Under the pieces are notes generated by a model, which saw only the letters and a program-made list of their open reading frames with translations, was not told the origin of the DNA and made no database searches. A stretch of DNA of 64,000 nucleotides from Atopobiaceae bacterium (GTDB lineage: Bacteria; Actinomycetota; Coriobacteriia; Coriobacteriales; Atopobiaceae), in NCBI GenBank assembly GCA_022483015.1, contig JAKVOB010000001.1:888902-952901 (forward strand), read 5' to 3'. Below, one piece after another: positions 16,485 through 24,837 of this stretch. Both the position numbers and the translations under genes were made by a program. Every line of letters begins with the position of its first letter. The stretch's first letter is position 1.

Positions 16485-17845
16485 CGCGCCGCGCCCTTCT
16501 CGGGAGCGTCCTTCGCGGTCCTCTTCCTCGGGTCGATGACGGCCGGCATGGGCAGGTAGGCACCGGCGAGGCCAGCGAGCACCAGCCAGACGATGCTGCG
16601 CACCGGGAAGCACAGGATCAGGACGCCGATGGCGAGGAGGGGCTTCCTCGTCATGGCGGCCACGAGCGACGTGGTTACGACCGTGACGCAGAAGACGGGG
16701 TCGACGCCGGTGATGGAGGCCATGCCATAGCCGAGCGCGATGCCGGCGAAGATCGTGGGGAAGAAGCGGCCGCCCATCCATCCGAAGTGGATGCAGAGGT
16801 TATTGGCGAAGAGCTTCATGACTCCCGTGGCGATGAGGACGAATGCACCAAGACCCTGCCAGGTCCCCATGATCTCGGTGCCCTGGGCCTCGCCGGCGAA
16901 CATCGTGTAGGGGAGGAGCGAACCGACGAGTCCCATGAGGACACCACAGCCCACGGCCTTGGGGATGGGACGCTCGCCCACGCGGGCCGAGAGGTCGGCG
17001 AGGCTCACGTCGAAGGTGTTGTAGACACATCCAGCCAGCCACCCCACCAAGGCGAGCGGGCAGAACCAGATGAGGTAGGACAGGTCGAACGACGTCGCGC
17101 CGAATCGTGGCAGGCTCATGCTCGAGCCGAGCACGTCGTTCACCACCATGACACCGCCGAACGCCCCGAAGGCCGCGGCGGTGTAGAGGATGATCTTGGT
17201 GCGGCGAGGGTAGCGGTAGCCGGAGGGGTCGGGCGTGGCGTCATCCTCCTCGGCGGCCGAGGCCATCGGGAAGAACGGTGTGGAGAAGATTGCCGAGAGG
17301 GTGGCCGAGAGGGTAATCTCGCCCAGGTCCCTCACAGCCAGACCCGCGCGCTTGAGCCGGTCACCTATCCAGGTGCACCCGGCGGCGATGAGGCCGGTGA
17401 GCCCGGCCTCGGGGCCGATGGACCCGCCGAAGACGAGGGGTGCCGCAAAGGTGGCCAGTGCGGAGGGCAGGTCATGTACGTGGTAACCGCCGGTGCGCCT
17501 CACCTCGGCCATGACGTCCTCCATGGGCGTTGGCGGGTTGTGGAAGCGCCTGAGCAGTAGGCCGATCACGAGGCCACCTAGCGGGCAGATCACGAGCGGT
17601 GCCCACCACCAGGGGAGGAGTGCTGGCACAAGGTCCCAGAAGCCCTCCGTGAGGAAGTTGCTCAGCCAGAGCGCGGCCCAGGTCCCCAGACCCACGAGGA
17701 AGCCGGCGACCAGCGAGAGCGCGATGACGCCTGCGCTGGCGTCGGCCCGGGTACGGCCCTTGAGCTCGGCCCCGTCGAGGACGAGGCGCGGGTCCTCGGC
17801 CTGGTCGCCCTTCTCGTCCGTGCCCCTGTGCTTGCGGTCGCTCAT
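16481..17845 (-). CDS. ClC family chloride channel/antiporter
   Basis: A 454-residue membrane protein of the voltage-gated chloride channel family. The anion-filter motifs are GSIGPEAG near residue 142 (canonical GxxGPxx) and GWMGGRFFPTIFAG near residue 363 (canonical GxFxP). The N-terminal 35 residues are polar and charged. The start overlaps the upstream DeoR stop by 4 bp, so the two are likely co-transcribed. Whether it is a channel or a H+/Cl- or fluoride antiporter cannot be read from these motifs. Confidence 0.88.
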   Translation of the reverse strand: MSDRKHRGTDEKGDQAEDPRLVLDGAELKGRTRADASAGVIALSLVAGFLVGLGTWAALWLSNFLTEGFWDLVPALLPWWWAPLVICPLGGLVIGLLLRRFHNPPTPMEDVMAEVRRTGGYHVHDLPSALATFAAPLVFGGSIGPEAGLTGLIAAGCTWIGDRLKRAGLAVRDLGEITLSATLSAIFSTPFFPMASAAEEDDATPDPSGYRYPRRTKIILYTAAAFGAFGGVMVVNDVLGSSMSLPRFGATSFDLSYLIWFCPLALVGWLAGCVYNTFDVSLADLSARVGERPIPKAVGCGVLMGLVGSLLPYTMFAGEAQGTEIMGTWQGLGAFVLIATGVMKLFANNLCIHFGWMGGRFFPTIFAGIALGYGMASITGVDPVFCVTVVTTSLVAAMTRKPLLAIGVLILCFPVRSIVWLVLAGLAGAYLPMPAVIDPRKRTAKDAPEKGAAR

Positions 17846-18594
17846 GGCCTAACCACCCTCACGTCGACGCCGTCATGTCGGAGCGTGTCCGCCGCGTCGG
17901 CAGGGATGCCGGAGTCGGTGATGACGCAGGAGAGCCTGTCGCCGAGGTGGAGCGGTACCACGCCCCGCTGCGAGAACTTCTCGCTCTCGGTGAGCACGAC
18001 TACGCCCGCAGCCTGCGAGGACATGTCGCGGACGGCCTGCGCACGGAAGGGATCGGCATTGGTGAAGCCGCCTGCGGGCGTGAAGCCGTCGGTGCCGATG
18101 AAGAGGTGGTCCACGCTGAACTCACGGGTACAGAGGGCGAGCAGGGGGCCCACCATGACCTGGGCGTCACGCTGGTAGGCACCACCTAGCATGATGACGC
18201 TCACGGTGAGCCGGCCGCGTACGTAAGCTGCGATGAAGGCGCTGTTGGTGACGATGGTGACATCGTCCCTGTGGTCAGCGATGGCTGCTGCGAGCAGGGC
18301 GCAGCAGCTTCCCGACTCGATCATGGTCGTCTCGCCGTCGTGCACGAGGTCGAGGGCGGCCTCGGCGATGCGTCGCTTCTGGTCGTAGTGGCGGGCAAGG
18401 CGCCCGTTGATGTCATCGGCACTTCCCAAGAACGCGCTGCCATGCTCGCGCTGCACGATGCCGCGTTCGCAGAGCGCATCGAGGTCCTTGCGCACGGTGA
18501 CGGTGGACACGTCGAGGTCTCGGGCGAGGTCGGCCACGTCGGTGCGGCCCTGGTCGGCGAGGATCTGGAGGATCTGGTTGTCCCGCTTGCCCAC
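17842..18594 (-). CDS. DeoR family transcriptional regulator
   Basis: A 250-residue regulator with the DeoR helix-turn-helix (RDNQILQILADQGRTDV, then LDVSTVTVRKDLDALCERG) and a C-terminal sugar-phosphate-binding domain (MIESGSCCALLAAAI, FIGTDGFTPAGGFTNAD). DeoR proteins usually respond to phosphorylated sugars. It is the first gene of a unit with the ClC channel. A motif near its promoter is shared with that of the glycyl radical enzyme gene, which may be its real target. Confidence 0.88.
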   Translation of the reverse strand: MGKRDNQILQILADQGRTDVADLARDLDVSTVTVRKDLDALCERGIVQREHGSAFLGSADDINGRLARHYDQKRRIAEAALDLVHDGETTMIESGSCCALLAAAIADHRDDVTIVTNSAFIAAYVRGRLTVSVIMLGGAYQRDAQVMVGPLLALCTREFSVDHLFIGTDGFTPAGGFTNADPFRAQAVRDMSSQAAGVVVLTESEKFSQRGVVPLHLGDRLSCVITDSGIPADAADTLRHDGVDVRVVRP

Positions 18595-18633
18595 CTGGTC
18601 ACCTCCACGACCTCATCTGGTTCCGTTTGTCTC

Positions 18634-18655
18634 AGTATAGGTTACGAACGCAAGT
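18634..18655 (-). promoter_or_regulatory. DeoR gene -10 box with adjoining TTACGAACG motif
   Basis: TATACT on the minus strand (18634-18639) preceded by TTACGAACGCAAGT on the plus strand (18642-18655), overlapping the spacer. The 14-mer matches 14806-14819 at 13 of 14 positions. No good -35 box is seen, as expected for an operator-embedded promoter. Confidence 0.45.
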
Positions 18656-18753
18656 GGATAGACATCGGATGGTGTCTGGCGAACGAGCGGTAGGAAGGTA
18701 GGTCGCGAGTGGGATGGTCTAGGGTGGGTGACGCCGCGGCTTGGGTGCCGCAA

Positions 18754-18899
18754 AATCGAGGTTGTACATCGTTCGTGGAACCCACCTCATATCGCTATTA
18801 CTTTTGATATATTGAACATGCTGGTAGACGGGGCGCCTACTAATCCGGGAGCTCATGCTGGCGCCCTATGCCCGCAGCAAACGATGTACAACCTCGATT
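18754..18899. repeat. 20-bp perfect inverted repeat flanking a 106-bp AT-rich segment
   Basis: AATCGAGGTTGTACATCGTT (18754-18773) recurs as its exact reverse complement at 18880-18899. The match stops at both edges of each arm. The segment between is AT-rich in the middle (18790-18815), promoter-like in composition, and has no gene. It sits between the divergent DeoR gene and the pheS leader. It could be an invertible promoter element, a small non-autonomous transposon, or a paired operator; no recombinase is nearby. Confidence 0.7.
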
Positions 18900-19126
18900 A
18901 CTTGCCACCCAGGCCCTCCGAGCTGGCTTGGACGTCACGGAATCCCCTGTTGTGCCGACGAGGGAGGTCGCATGGCGGCTCGCGTTTGAACCGGGCGCGC
19001 GAGATATCGTGCGGGGAGCGTGCGCGCGTCTCCCTATCTCCTGCGTAATGCGTGGCTCCTTGCGAGTTCGTCGCATATGGCAGGCTTGCGAGACCTCATG
19101 CGTGCCATGTCCGGGTGGCAGGCCCG
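18900..19126. other. non-coding stretch between the inverted repeat and the pheS leader
   Basis: Open frames here are short, on both strands, and lack ribosome-binding sites or recognisable domains. I see no convincing gene or RNA in this stretch. Confidence 0.4.
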
Positions 19127-19135
19127 TGCTATCAT
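19127..19135 (+). promoter_or_regulatory. extended -10 promoter of the pheS leader
   Basis: TGCTATCAT is an extended -10 element (TGn plus TATCAT); the -35 position is weak. Transcription would start near 19142, at the beginning of the T-box leader. Confidence 0.4.
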
Positions 19136-19140
19136 CCATA

Positions 19141-19412
19141 GCAGGCAATGACGGAGAGGTCCGCCTCGACCGCGTCGCCTTCGCACAAGAGAGGAAGCCC
19201 ATGGGCTGGGAGGCTTCTGCGAAGGTAGGTCGGCGGAGTTCACTCTACCAGCTGCGAGCTCAACACGGGGACACCCGCAAGTAGGCGAGCCGTCAGTCCC
19301 ACGGCACGGGACACTCAAGAGGGTCATGCCGGGAGAAATCCGGTGGGCCAATCAAGGTGGTACCGCGGAAGAGCTTCCGTCCTTGGGCATATGGGCCTGG
19401 GGACGGTTTTTT
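19141..19412 (+). promoter_or_regulatory. T-box riboswitch (tRNA-Phe sensing) before pheST
   Basis: The conserved T-box core AAGGTGGTACCGCGG is at 19354-19368. A 12-bp terminator stem (19377-19388 with 19395-19406, including G-U pairs) is followed by six T (19407-19412). Stem I spans roughly 19141-19300, with the AGAGAGG region near 19190. A likely specifier codon is TTC at 19239-19241, which fits the phenylalanyl-tRNA synthetase genes downstream. Uncharged tRNA-Phe would favour the antiterminator and read-through. Confidence 0.9.
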
Positions 19413-19451
19413 GTTGGGGCGCGTGCGCGTCCGGGAAGGGGCATGTGAGCG

Positions 19452-20519
19452 ATGGCGATGATCGATGACCTCAAGGCTATCGAGGATGAGGCCCGCAAAG
19501 GCATAGGCGGTGCTCCCGACCTGGCCTCCCTCGACCGCATCCGTGTCGCGGTGACAGGTAAGAAGGGCTCGCTCACGGGTGTGCTCCGCGGCATGGGCGG
19601 ACTTGCCCCCGACGAGCGCCCTGCCATGGGCAAGCGTGCCAACGAGGTGCGTGCCAACGTCGAGGCTGCCCTCACGGCCCGCAGGTCCGAGCTCGAGCAT
19701 CGGGCCCTCGAGGCGCGGATCGCGGCGGACTCCGTGGACGTGACCCTTCCGGGACGAGAGCCCCACGTGGGCTCCGAGCACCTCATCTCGCAGATCGTCG
19801 AGGAGATCGAGGACGTCTTCTGCGGCCTGGGCTACAAGGTCGAGGACGGCCCCTACGTGGAGTCGACCTACTACAACTTCACGGCCCTGAACGCCCCTGC
19901 CGACCATCCCTCCCGTTCGGCCCGCGACACCTTCTACGTCGAGGACAACGCACCCGAGGGCAAGGAGCCGCTCCAGCTGGGGCTCTCTGACGTGCTGCTG
20001 CGCACGCAGACCTCGGGCGTGCAGGTCCACACCATGGAGGCCCACCAGCCGCCCATCTATATGATCTGCCCGGGCACGGTCTTCCGTCCCGATACGGCCG
20101 ACGCCAACCACCTCCCGCAGTTCACGCAGATCGAGGGCCTCGTGGTAGACGAGGGCATCACCTTCGCCGACCTCAAGGGCACCCTCGACTACTTCACGCG
20201 TGCCATGTTCGGCGAGGACCGAGCCACCCGCTACCGTCCCCACTTCTTCCCGTTCACCGAGCCCTCCTGCGAGGTCGACGTGTCGTGTGGCGTCTGCGGC
20301 GGCAAGGGCTGCCGCTTCTGCAAGGGCACCGGCTGGCTCGAGATCCTCGGATGCGGCATGGTCGACCCCAACGTGTTCGGCTATGTGGGCATTGACCCCG
20401 AGAAGTACTCCGGGTTCGCCTTCGGCATCGGCGCCGAGCGCGTCGCGGCCCTTCGCTACGACCTGCCTGACCTGCGTATGCTCATGACCGGCGACATGCG
20501 CTTCCTCCACCAGTTCTAG
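19452..20519 (+). CDS. pheS: phenylalanine--tRNA ligase alpha subunit
   Basis: Catalytic subunit of the heterotetrameric class II synthetase. The 355-residue protein shows the N-terminal coiled coil, HTMEAHQPPIYMICPGTVFRPD (motif 2 area, near 196-217), TQIEGLVVDEGITFADLKGTL and the C-terminal motif 3 GFAFGIGAERVAALRY. VSCGVCGGKGCRFCKGTGWLE-like Cys pairs near residue 280 are seen in many PheS. Expression is set by the T-box leader directly upstream; pheT follows. Confidence 0.96.
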   Translation: MAMIDDLKAIEDEARKGIGGAPDLASLDRIRVAVTGKKGSLTGVLRGMGGLAPDERPAMGKRANEVRANVEAALTARRSELEHRALEARIAADSVDVTLPGREPHVGSEHLISQIVEEIEDVFCGLGYKVEDGPYVESTYYNFTALNAPADHPSRSARDTFYVEDNAPEGKEPLQLGLSDVLLRTQTSGVQVHTMEAHQPPIYMICPGTVFRPDTADANHLPQFTQIEGLVVDEGITFADLKGTLDYFTRAMFGEDRATRYRPHFFPFTEPSCEVDVSCGVCGGKGCRFCKGTGWLEILGCGMVDPNVFGYVGIDPEKYSGFAFGIGAERVAALRYDLPDLRMLMTGDMRFLHQF

Positions 20520-20524
20520 CGAGG

Positions 20525-20580
20525 CCTGCCGCGCCTGCGGCAGGACGTGCGTATCCCCAGGGCCTTGGGACCAAGGCCCT
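20525..20580 (+). other. two hairpins between pheS and pheT
   Basis: CCTGCCGC/GCGGCAGG (20525-20532, 20537-20544) and AGGGCCTTGG/CCAAGGCCCT (20559-20568, 20571-20580), perfect stems of 8 and 10 bp. The second ends about 26 bp before the pheT start. No T-run follows; they may tune the pheS:pheT ratio or stabilise mRNA ends. Confidence 0.5.
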
Positions 20581-20605
20581 TGCGAACCCAAGAAAGGCAG
20601 CACCT

Positions 20606-23068
20606 ATGCGCATCTCATACGAATGGCTGAACACCATGGTCGACCTGCCGGAGAAGCCGGAAGACCTCGTCAGCGAACTCATCCGCACCGGCACCGAGGT
20701 CGAGGCGACCGAGACGGTCGGTGCCAACCTCGATCACGTGGTGGTGGGGCAGGTCCTCACCAAGCAGCCGCACCCCGACTCCGACCACATGTGGCTCTGC
20801 ACCGAGAGCGTGGGCGACGCCAACCTCGACAAGGACGGCAACCCCGCGCCCCTCCAGATTGTCTGCGGCGCCCAGAACTTCAACGAGGGCGACAAGATCG
20901 TGATCGCCATGATCGGTGCCGAGCTCCCCGGGAACGTGAGGATCAAGAAGAGCAAGCTGCGCGGCGTGGAGTCGCGCGGCATGAACTGCTCCGAGCGCGA
21001 GCTCGGCCTGGGCAGCGACCATGACGGCATCATGATCCTGCCGGCAGACGCTCCCGTGGGCATGCCCTTCTCGCAGTACCAGGGCACGTCGGACGTGGTG
21101 CTCGACTGCGAGATCACCCCCAACCGCCCCGACTGCCTCTCGATGGAGGGCGTGGCCGTGGAGGTCGGCGCCGTCCTCGACCACGACACCCATATCGAGC
21201 TCCCTGCCATCGAGCGCGAGGAGGTCCAGCGCAGCCGCGACCTCGTGGACGTCGAAATCGCCGACCCGGCCGTCTGCAGCCGTTACGTCGCCCGCGTGGT
21301 GCATGGCGTCAAGATCGGGCCGTCCCCCGAGTGGCTCGCGCGGCGCGTGATCGCGGCGGGAAGCCGTCCGATCAACAACGTCGTCGACGTCACGAACTAC
21401 GTCATGTACCTCACGGGGCAGCCGCTCCATGCCTTCGACCTCGGCAAGCTCTCCGTCCGCGACGACAAGCGCCACATCGTGGTGCGTCTCGCCAAGGAGG
21501 GTGAGCACCTCACCACGCTCGACGGTTGTGACCGCGCCCTCACGACTGACATGGCCGTCATCACCGACGACGGCCGTACCCCGGTGGCGCTTGCCGGCGT
21601 GATGGGCGGCCTCGACTCCGAGATCGACGACACGACCAGCGACGTCCTTCTCGAGAGCGCCTGCTTCGAGAAGGGCCGGATCTCGCGCACGAGTCGCTCG
21701 CTCGACCTCATGAGCGAGGCGTCCATCCGCTACGAGCGCCAGGTCGATGCCGCGAGCTGCGACGAGGTGTCCGACATCGCGGCGGCGCTGTTCGAGGCCT
21801 GCTGCGGCGCCACCGTGTGCCGCGGCCGGGTGGACGTGTACCCCGAGCCCGTCAAGGCTGCCACGATATTCCTGCGTCCGGACCGCGTCCGTGCGCTCGC
21901 GGGTGCCGACATCGACGACGCCTTCATGGAGCACGCACTCGTGCGTCTGGGCTGTGCCGTGCGTCCGGACCGAAGGGACCACCGCCTTGTGGTGGTGGCT
22001 CCCACGAACCGTCCGGACCTCACGCGTGAGGCCGACCTCGTCGAGGAGGTCCTGCGCCTCTGGGGCATGGGCGATGTGGAGGCGACGCTGCCCGCGGCCC
22101 GCAACCATGCCGGTGGCCTCACGGTCGACCAGCGCAGGCGTCAGCTCATCGGACGGACGCTCCGTGCGAGCGGCCTCTCCGAGACCCTCACGTACTGCTT
22201 CGCCCAGGACGGTGACCTCGACCGCCTCGGCATGCCCGAGGAGGGGAGGGGCATGGCCGTCCGCATCATGAACCCGCTCCTGGCCGACCAGGCCGAGATG
22301 CGTCGCTCGTGCATCCCCGGGCTCCTGCGCTCGGTGGCCTACAACGTGGACCACGGCGTGGCCAACGTGCAGCTCTACGAGCAGGGTAGGATCTTCCACG
22401 GCAAGGCCAACCAGAGCCAGCCCGAGGAGCCGAGCGTCATGGCTGCTGTCATGGCCGGTTCCTGGGCCGACGACACCTGGTGCGAGAAGTCGCGCCCGCT
22501 CGACTTCTTCGACGCCAAGGGCGTGATCGAGCAGCTCCTCGGGGCCCTGCGCATCACCAAGGTCCGCTTCCGCGTGGCCGATCCCGAGAAGTACCCCTGG
22601 CTCCAGCCTGGTCGTGCGGCCGAGGTCATGGCTGCCGGCGAGCTCCTCGGCTGGGTCGGCAACATCCATCCGCGCTCGCTCGAGGCCTTCGGGCTTGGCT
22701 GCGACGTCGTGGCCTTCGAGCTCTCGCAGGAGGCCCTGCTCCGCCTCGCGCATCGCGAGCTGCCCTACCAGGAGGTCCCCACGCTTCCCGGCGTCGAGGT
22801 CGACCTCGCAATCGTGGTCGACGAGGACGTCACGGCCGAGACCCTCGTGCAGCGCATCACGAGCGCCGGCGGGAAGCTCCTCGACGACGTCCGCCTCTTC
22901 GACGTCTACCGCGACCCGGTCCGCGTGGGGCCGGGCAAGAAGTCCATGGCCTTCTCGCTCACGTATCGTGCGGCCGACCATACCCTGACCTCCGAGGAGG
23001 TCGACCATGCGCATGCCAAGGTGGTGCGCAAGGTCTGTGCTGCCACGGGTGGCGAGGTCAGGGGCTAG
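20606..23068 (+). CDS. pheT: phenylalanine--tRNA ligase beta subunit
   Basis: Editing and tRNA-binding subunit of PheRS, 820 residues, the usual bacterial length. Domains in order: N-terminal domain MRISYEWLNTMVDLP, EMAP/tRNA-binding OB fold (about 40-150; HVVVGQVLTKQPHPDSDHMW), B3/B4 editing domain (about 210-400; INNVVDVTNYVMYLTGQPLHAFD), B5 domain, and C-terminal FDX-ACB domain ending RKVCAATGGEV. GAAAGG lies before the ATG. It is co-transcribed with pheS. Confidence 0.96.
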   Translation: MRISYEWLNTMVDLPEKPEDLVSELIRTGTEVEATETVGANLDHVVVGQVLTKQPHPDSDHMWLCTESVGDANLDKDGNPAPLQIVCGAQNFNEGDKIVIAMIGAELPGNVRIKKSKLRGVESRGMNCSERELGLGSDHDGIMILPADAPVGMPFSQYQGTSDVVLDCEITPNRPDCLSMEGVAVEVGAVLDHDTHIELPAIEREEVQRSRDLVDVEIADPAVCSRYVARVVHGVKIGPSPEWLARRVIAAGSRPINNVVDVTNYVMYLTGQPLHAFDLGKLSVRDDKRHIVVRLAKEGEHLTTLDGCDRALTTDMAVITDDGRTPVALAGVMGGLDSEIDDTTSDVLLESACFEKGRISRTSRSLDLMSEASIRYERQVDAASCDEVSDIAAALFEACCGATVCRGRVDVYPEPVKAATIFLRPDRVRALAGADIDDAFMEHALVRLGCAVRPDRRDHRLVVVAPTNRPDLTREADLVEEVLRLWGMGDVEATLPAARNHAGGLTVDQRRRQLIGRTLRASGLSETLTYCFAQDGDLDRLGMPEEGRGMAVRIMNPLLADQAEMRRSCIPGLLRSVAYNVDHGVANVQLYEQGRIFHGKANQSQPEEPSVMAAVMAGSWADDTWCEKSRPLDFFDAKGVIEQLLGALRITKVRFRVADPEKYPWLQPGRAAEVMAAGELLGWVGNIHPRSLEAFGLGCDVVAFELSQEALLRLAHRELPYQEVPTLPGVEVDLAIVVDEDVTAETLVQRITSAGGKLLDDVRLFDVYRDPVRVGPGKKSMAFSLTYRAADHTLTSEEVDHAHAKVVRKVCAATGGEVRG

Positions 23069-23110
23069 TCACCGAGCCATGCCAGGGCCATTCCTGCTAG
23101 GATTGGTCGC

Positions 23111-23806
23111 ATGCCGAGCTGGAACATACATACCGCGCACGTCGAGCGGCTCCTCCATGACGAGGGGCCGCTCGCGCTGGGCGTGGGTGACGTGAACTGC
23201 TTCCTCTTCGGCAACTACGTCCCTGACATCTACGTGGGCTACATGGTGCCTGACGTCACGCACACGGTCCCCTATCACGCCACGCACCTCGCCACGCCGC
23301 ATACCATCCCCATCCCGCGTTCCGACGAGTTCTGGAACACCTACGTGGCGGGTGCGCAGGAGCAGGGCCGTCCTGCGAGCGACGTCTGCCTGGGTGCCTG
23401 GGCGCACCTCGTGTGCGACAACGTCTACAACACCAACGTACGGGCCTTCAACGTGGCCCATGGGGTCCAGGCCGGCGAGCAGACGCGCATCCGCAAGCAG
23501 GGTGACTTCGACCGCTTCGGACGTACCCTGCCCATCACGATGCGCGTCGCCCTGACTGACGAGCTGGTGGCCGAGTGCGAGGCCTTCCCGCAGTATCCCA
23601 TCCTCGAGCCCGACGTGGAGCGCTCGGTCGCGGTGGCCGATGCCATCGTGGACGAGAATGCCGTCCATCCGCGCGGGGAGGGTGCCGACGAGCCCGAATA
23701 CAGCCTGCTCACCGAGGACTTCTTCTTCGAGACCTTCGAGCGTGCCAACAGGGCGCTGCTGCTGAGGCTGCGCGACTACGGCGCATGGAGGCGCAGCCTG
23801 GGCTAG
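23111..23806 (+). CDS. zinc-dependent phospholipase C-like protein
   Basis: A 231-residue cytoplasmic-looking protein. The start MPSWNIHTAHVERLL and the segment FLFGNYVPDIYVGYM resemble the zinc_dep_PLPC family (MPSWxxHxxxA... GNxxPD), with further His residues at HTVPYHATH and a WAHLVCDNVYN motif near residue 98. Members of this family in Coriobacteria are uncharacterised; the true substrate is unknown. It follows pheT after 42 bp. Confidence 0.65.
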   Translation: MPSWNIHTAHVERLLHDEGPLALGVGDVNCFLFGNYVPDIYVGYMVPDVTHTVPYHATHLATPHTIPIPRSDEFWNTYVAGAQEQGRPASDVCLGAWAHLVCDNVYNTNVRAFNVAHGVQAGEQTRIRKQGDFDRFGRTLPITMRVALTDELVAECEAFPQYPILEPDVERSVAVADAIVDENAVHPRGEGADEPEYSLLTEDFFFETFERANRALLLRLRDYGAWRRSLG

Positions 23807-24723
23807 CGGGTCTGTTGCGGCGCGGACCCCGCGTCGTGCTGGCCATGGTCGTGGCGCGCGCAGACCGCGGGCACGGTCGTCCGGCCGTCCTCCGAGGCAT
23901 CCGCCGACTCCCAGGCGACGCGCTCCCCGGCCACCGTCTCGTCCCAGATGAGGGGATGGATCTGCTCCTGCGGGATGAGGTTCACGGGTGTCCCGAGCTC
24001 CTGCGCGAGCATGTCATGGAGCCTTTGGGCGTCCTGCGCGGAGCAAGTGCCGTGGTGCTCTACGGCGAGGGTGGTGGCCTGGGGAGCGGCATGGTCCCCC
24101 TCGTCTGGGTCATGGAGCAGCCAGATGCGCCGTGCCGGGAAGGTGCCCCCCCAGCTCCGGCTGATGACGCCAGCAAGCGCTCGGGACACCTGGCCCAGGC
24201 GAGTGGCATCCGCGGCCGTGGGCTTGTGGGTCGGGTCAGGTTGGGGCCATGCGTCCTGATCACGCGCCATGAGCCGTTCCCAGCGCGCCCGCATGCGCAC
24301 GACGGCGATGTCATTCGCGACCAGGCACCTGAGCGTGGGCGACAAGGTGGTCGCTGCGGACCAGGCATCGGCCAGGGCATCATCGTCCAGCGAATGTGCG
24401 GTGCGGTCGTCCGCGAGGCGGGCGAGCGCGCGGACGCGTCGCCAGTCGACGCGTGCCGCAAGCCGTGTGGCGCAGGCGTTGCCCACGCCCCGCGCGTGCA
24501 ACCCCACCACGCCGAGGAGCTGGAGCACCGAGGCTCGTGCCAGGGGAGTCGTGCGGAAGGCCTCCCAGGTCAGGCCAGATCTGCCGAGGAAGCGCCTGAG
24601 CTCGTCGGTGTCCTGCCAGAGCATGAAGAGGGCGCGCGCGTCGGCGGTCGTGGTGGCAAGCGAGGGGCAACCACCGTCGGTCGGCGACGCGCTCTCTGGC
24701 TCGTTGTTCTTCTCGTCCGACAT
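23803..24723 (-). CDS. degenerate HepT-like/MNT-nucleotidyltransferase-like fusion protein
   Basis: A 306-residue protein without clear annotation. Residues about 45-120 follow the HepT (DUF86) pattern: LARASVLQLLGVVG, then VDWRRVRALARLADDRTAHSL. The HepT motif RX4HXY appears as DX4HXL, so Arg and Tyr are lost. Residues about 195-285 resemble an MNT-type nucleotidyltransferase fold (PARRIWLLHDPDEGD, HPLIWDETVAGERVAWES), but the GS-x-x-x-G motif is missing. The order HepT then MNT is the reverse of the common two-gene layout. It overlaps the 3' end of the preceding gene by 4 bp, tail to tail. The assignment is by pattern only. Confidence 0.5.
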   Translation of the reverse strand: MSDEKNNEPESASPTDGGCPSLATTTADARALFMLWQDTDELRRFLGRSGLTWEAFRTTPLARASVLQLLGVVGLHARGVGNACATRLAARVDWRRVRALARLADDRTAHSLDDDALADAWSAATTLSPTLRCLVANDIAVVRMRARWERLMARDQDAWPQPDPTHKPTAADATRLGQVSRALAGVISRSWGGTFPARRIWLLHDPDEGDHAAPQATTLAVEHHGTCSAQDAQRLHDMLAQELGTPVNLIPQEQIHPLIWDETVAGERVAWESADASEDGRTTVPAVCARHDHGQHDAGSAPQQTR

Positions 24724-24837
24724 CTCCCGCCGTCCTTCCTGGGGATTCCGTCCTACACTGTCAGGGTAGCCCAACCGCGTGCCCTCCATGGCGCGCCGCG
24801 CATCCATGCCAAGGTCTCCCTCGAGAGGAGCATTCCC

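Noticed and set aside
18840..19284. Open frames on both strands in the region before the pheS leader
   Set aside because: No Shine-Dalgarno site or recognisable domain, and they run into the T-box element.
20615..23014. A very long open frame opposite pheT
   Set aside because: It is the antisense shadow of a GC-rich gene; it has no domain, no ribosome-binding site and a His/Asp/Val/Gly-biased composition typical of such shadows.
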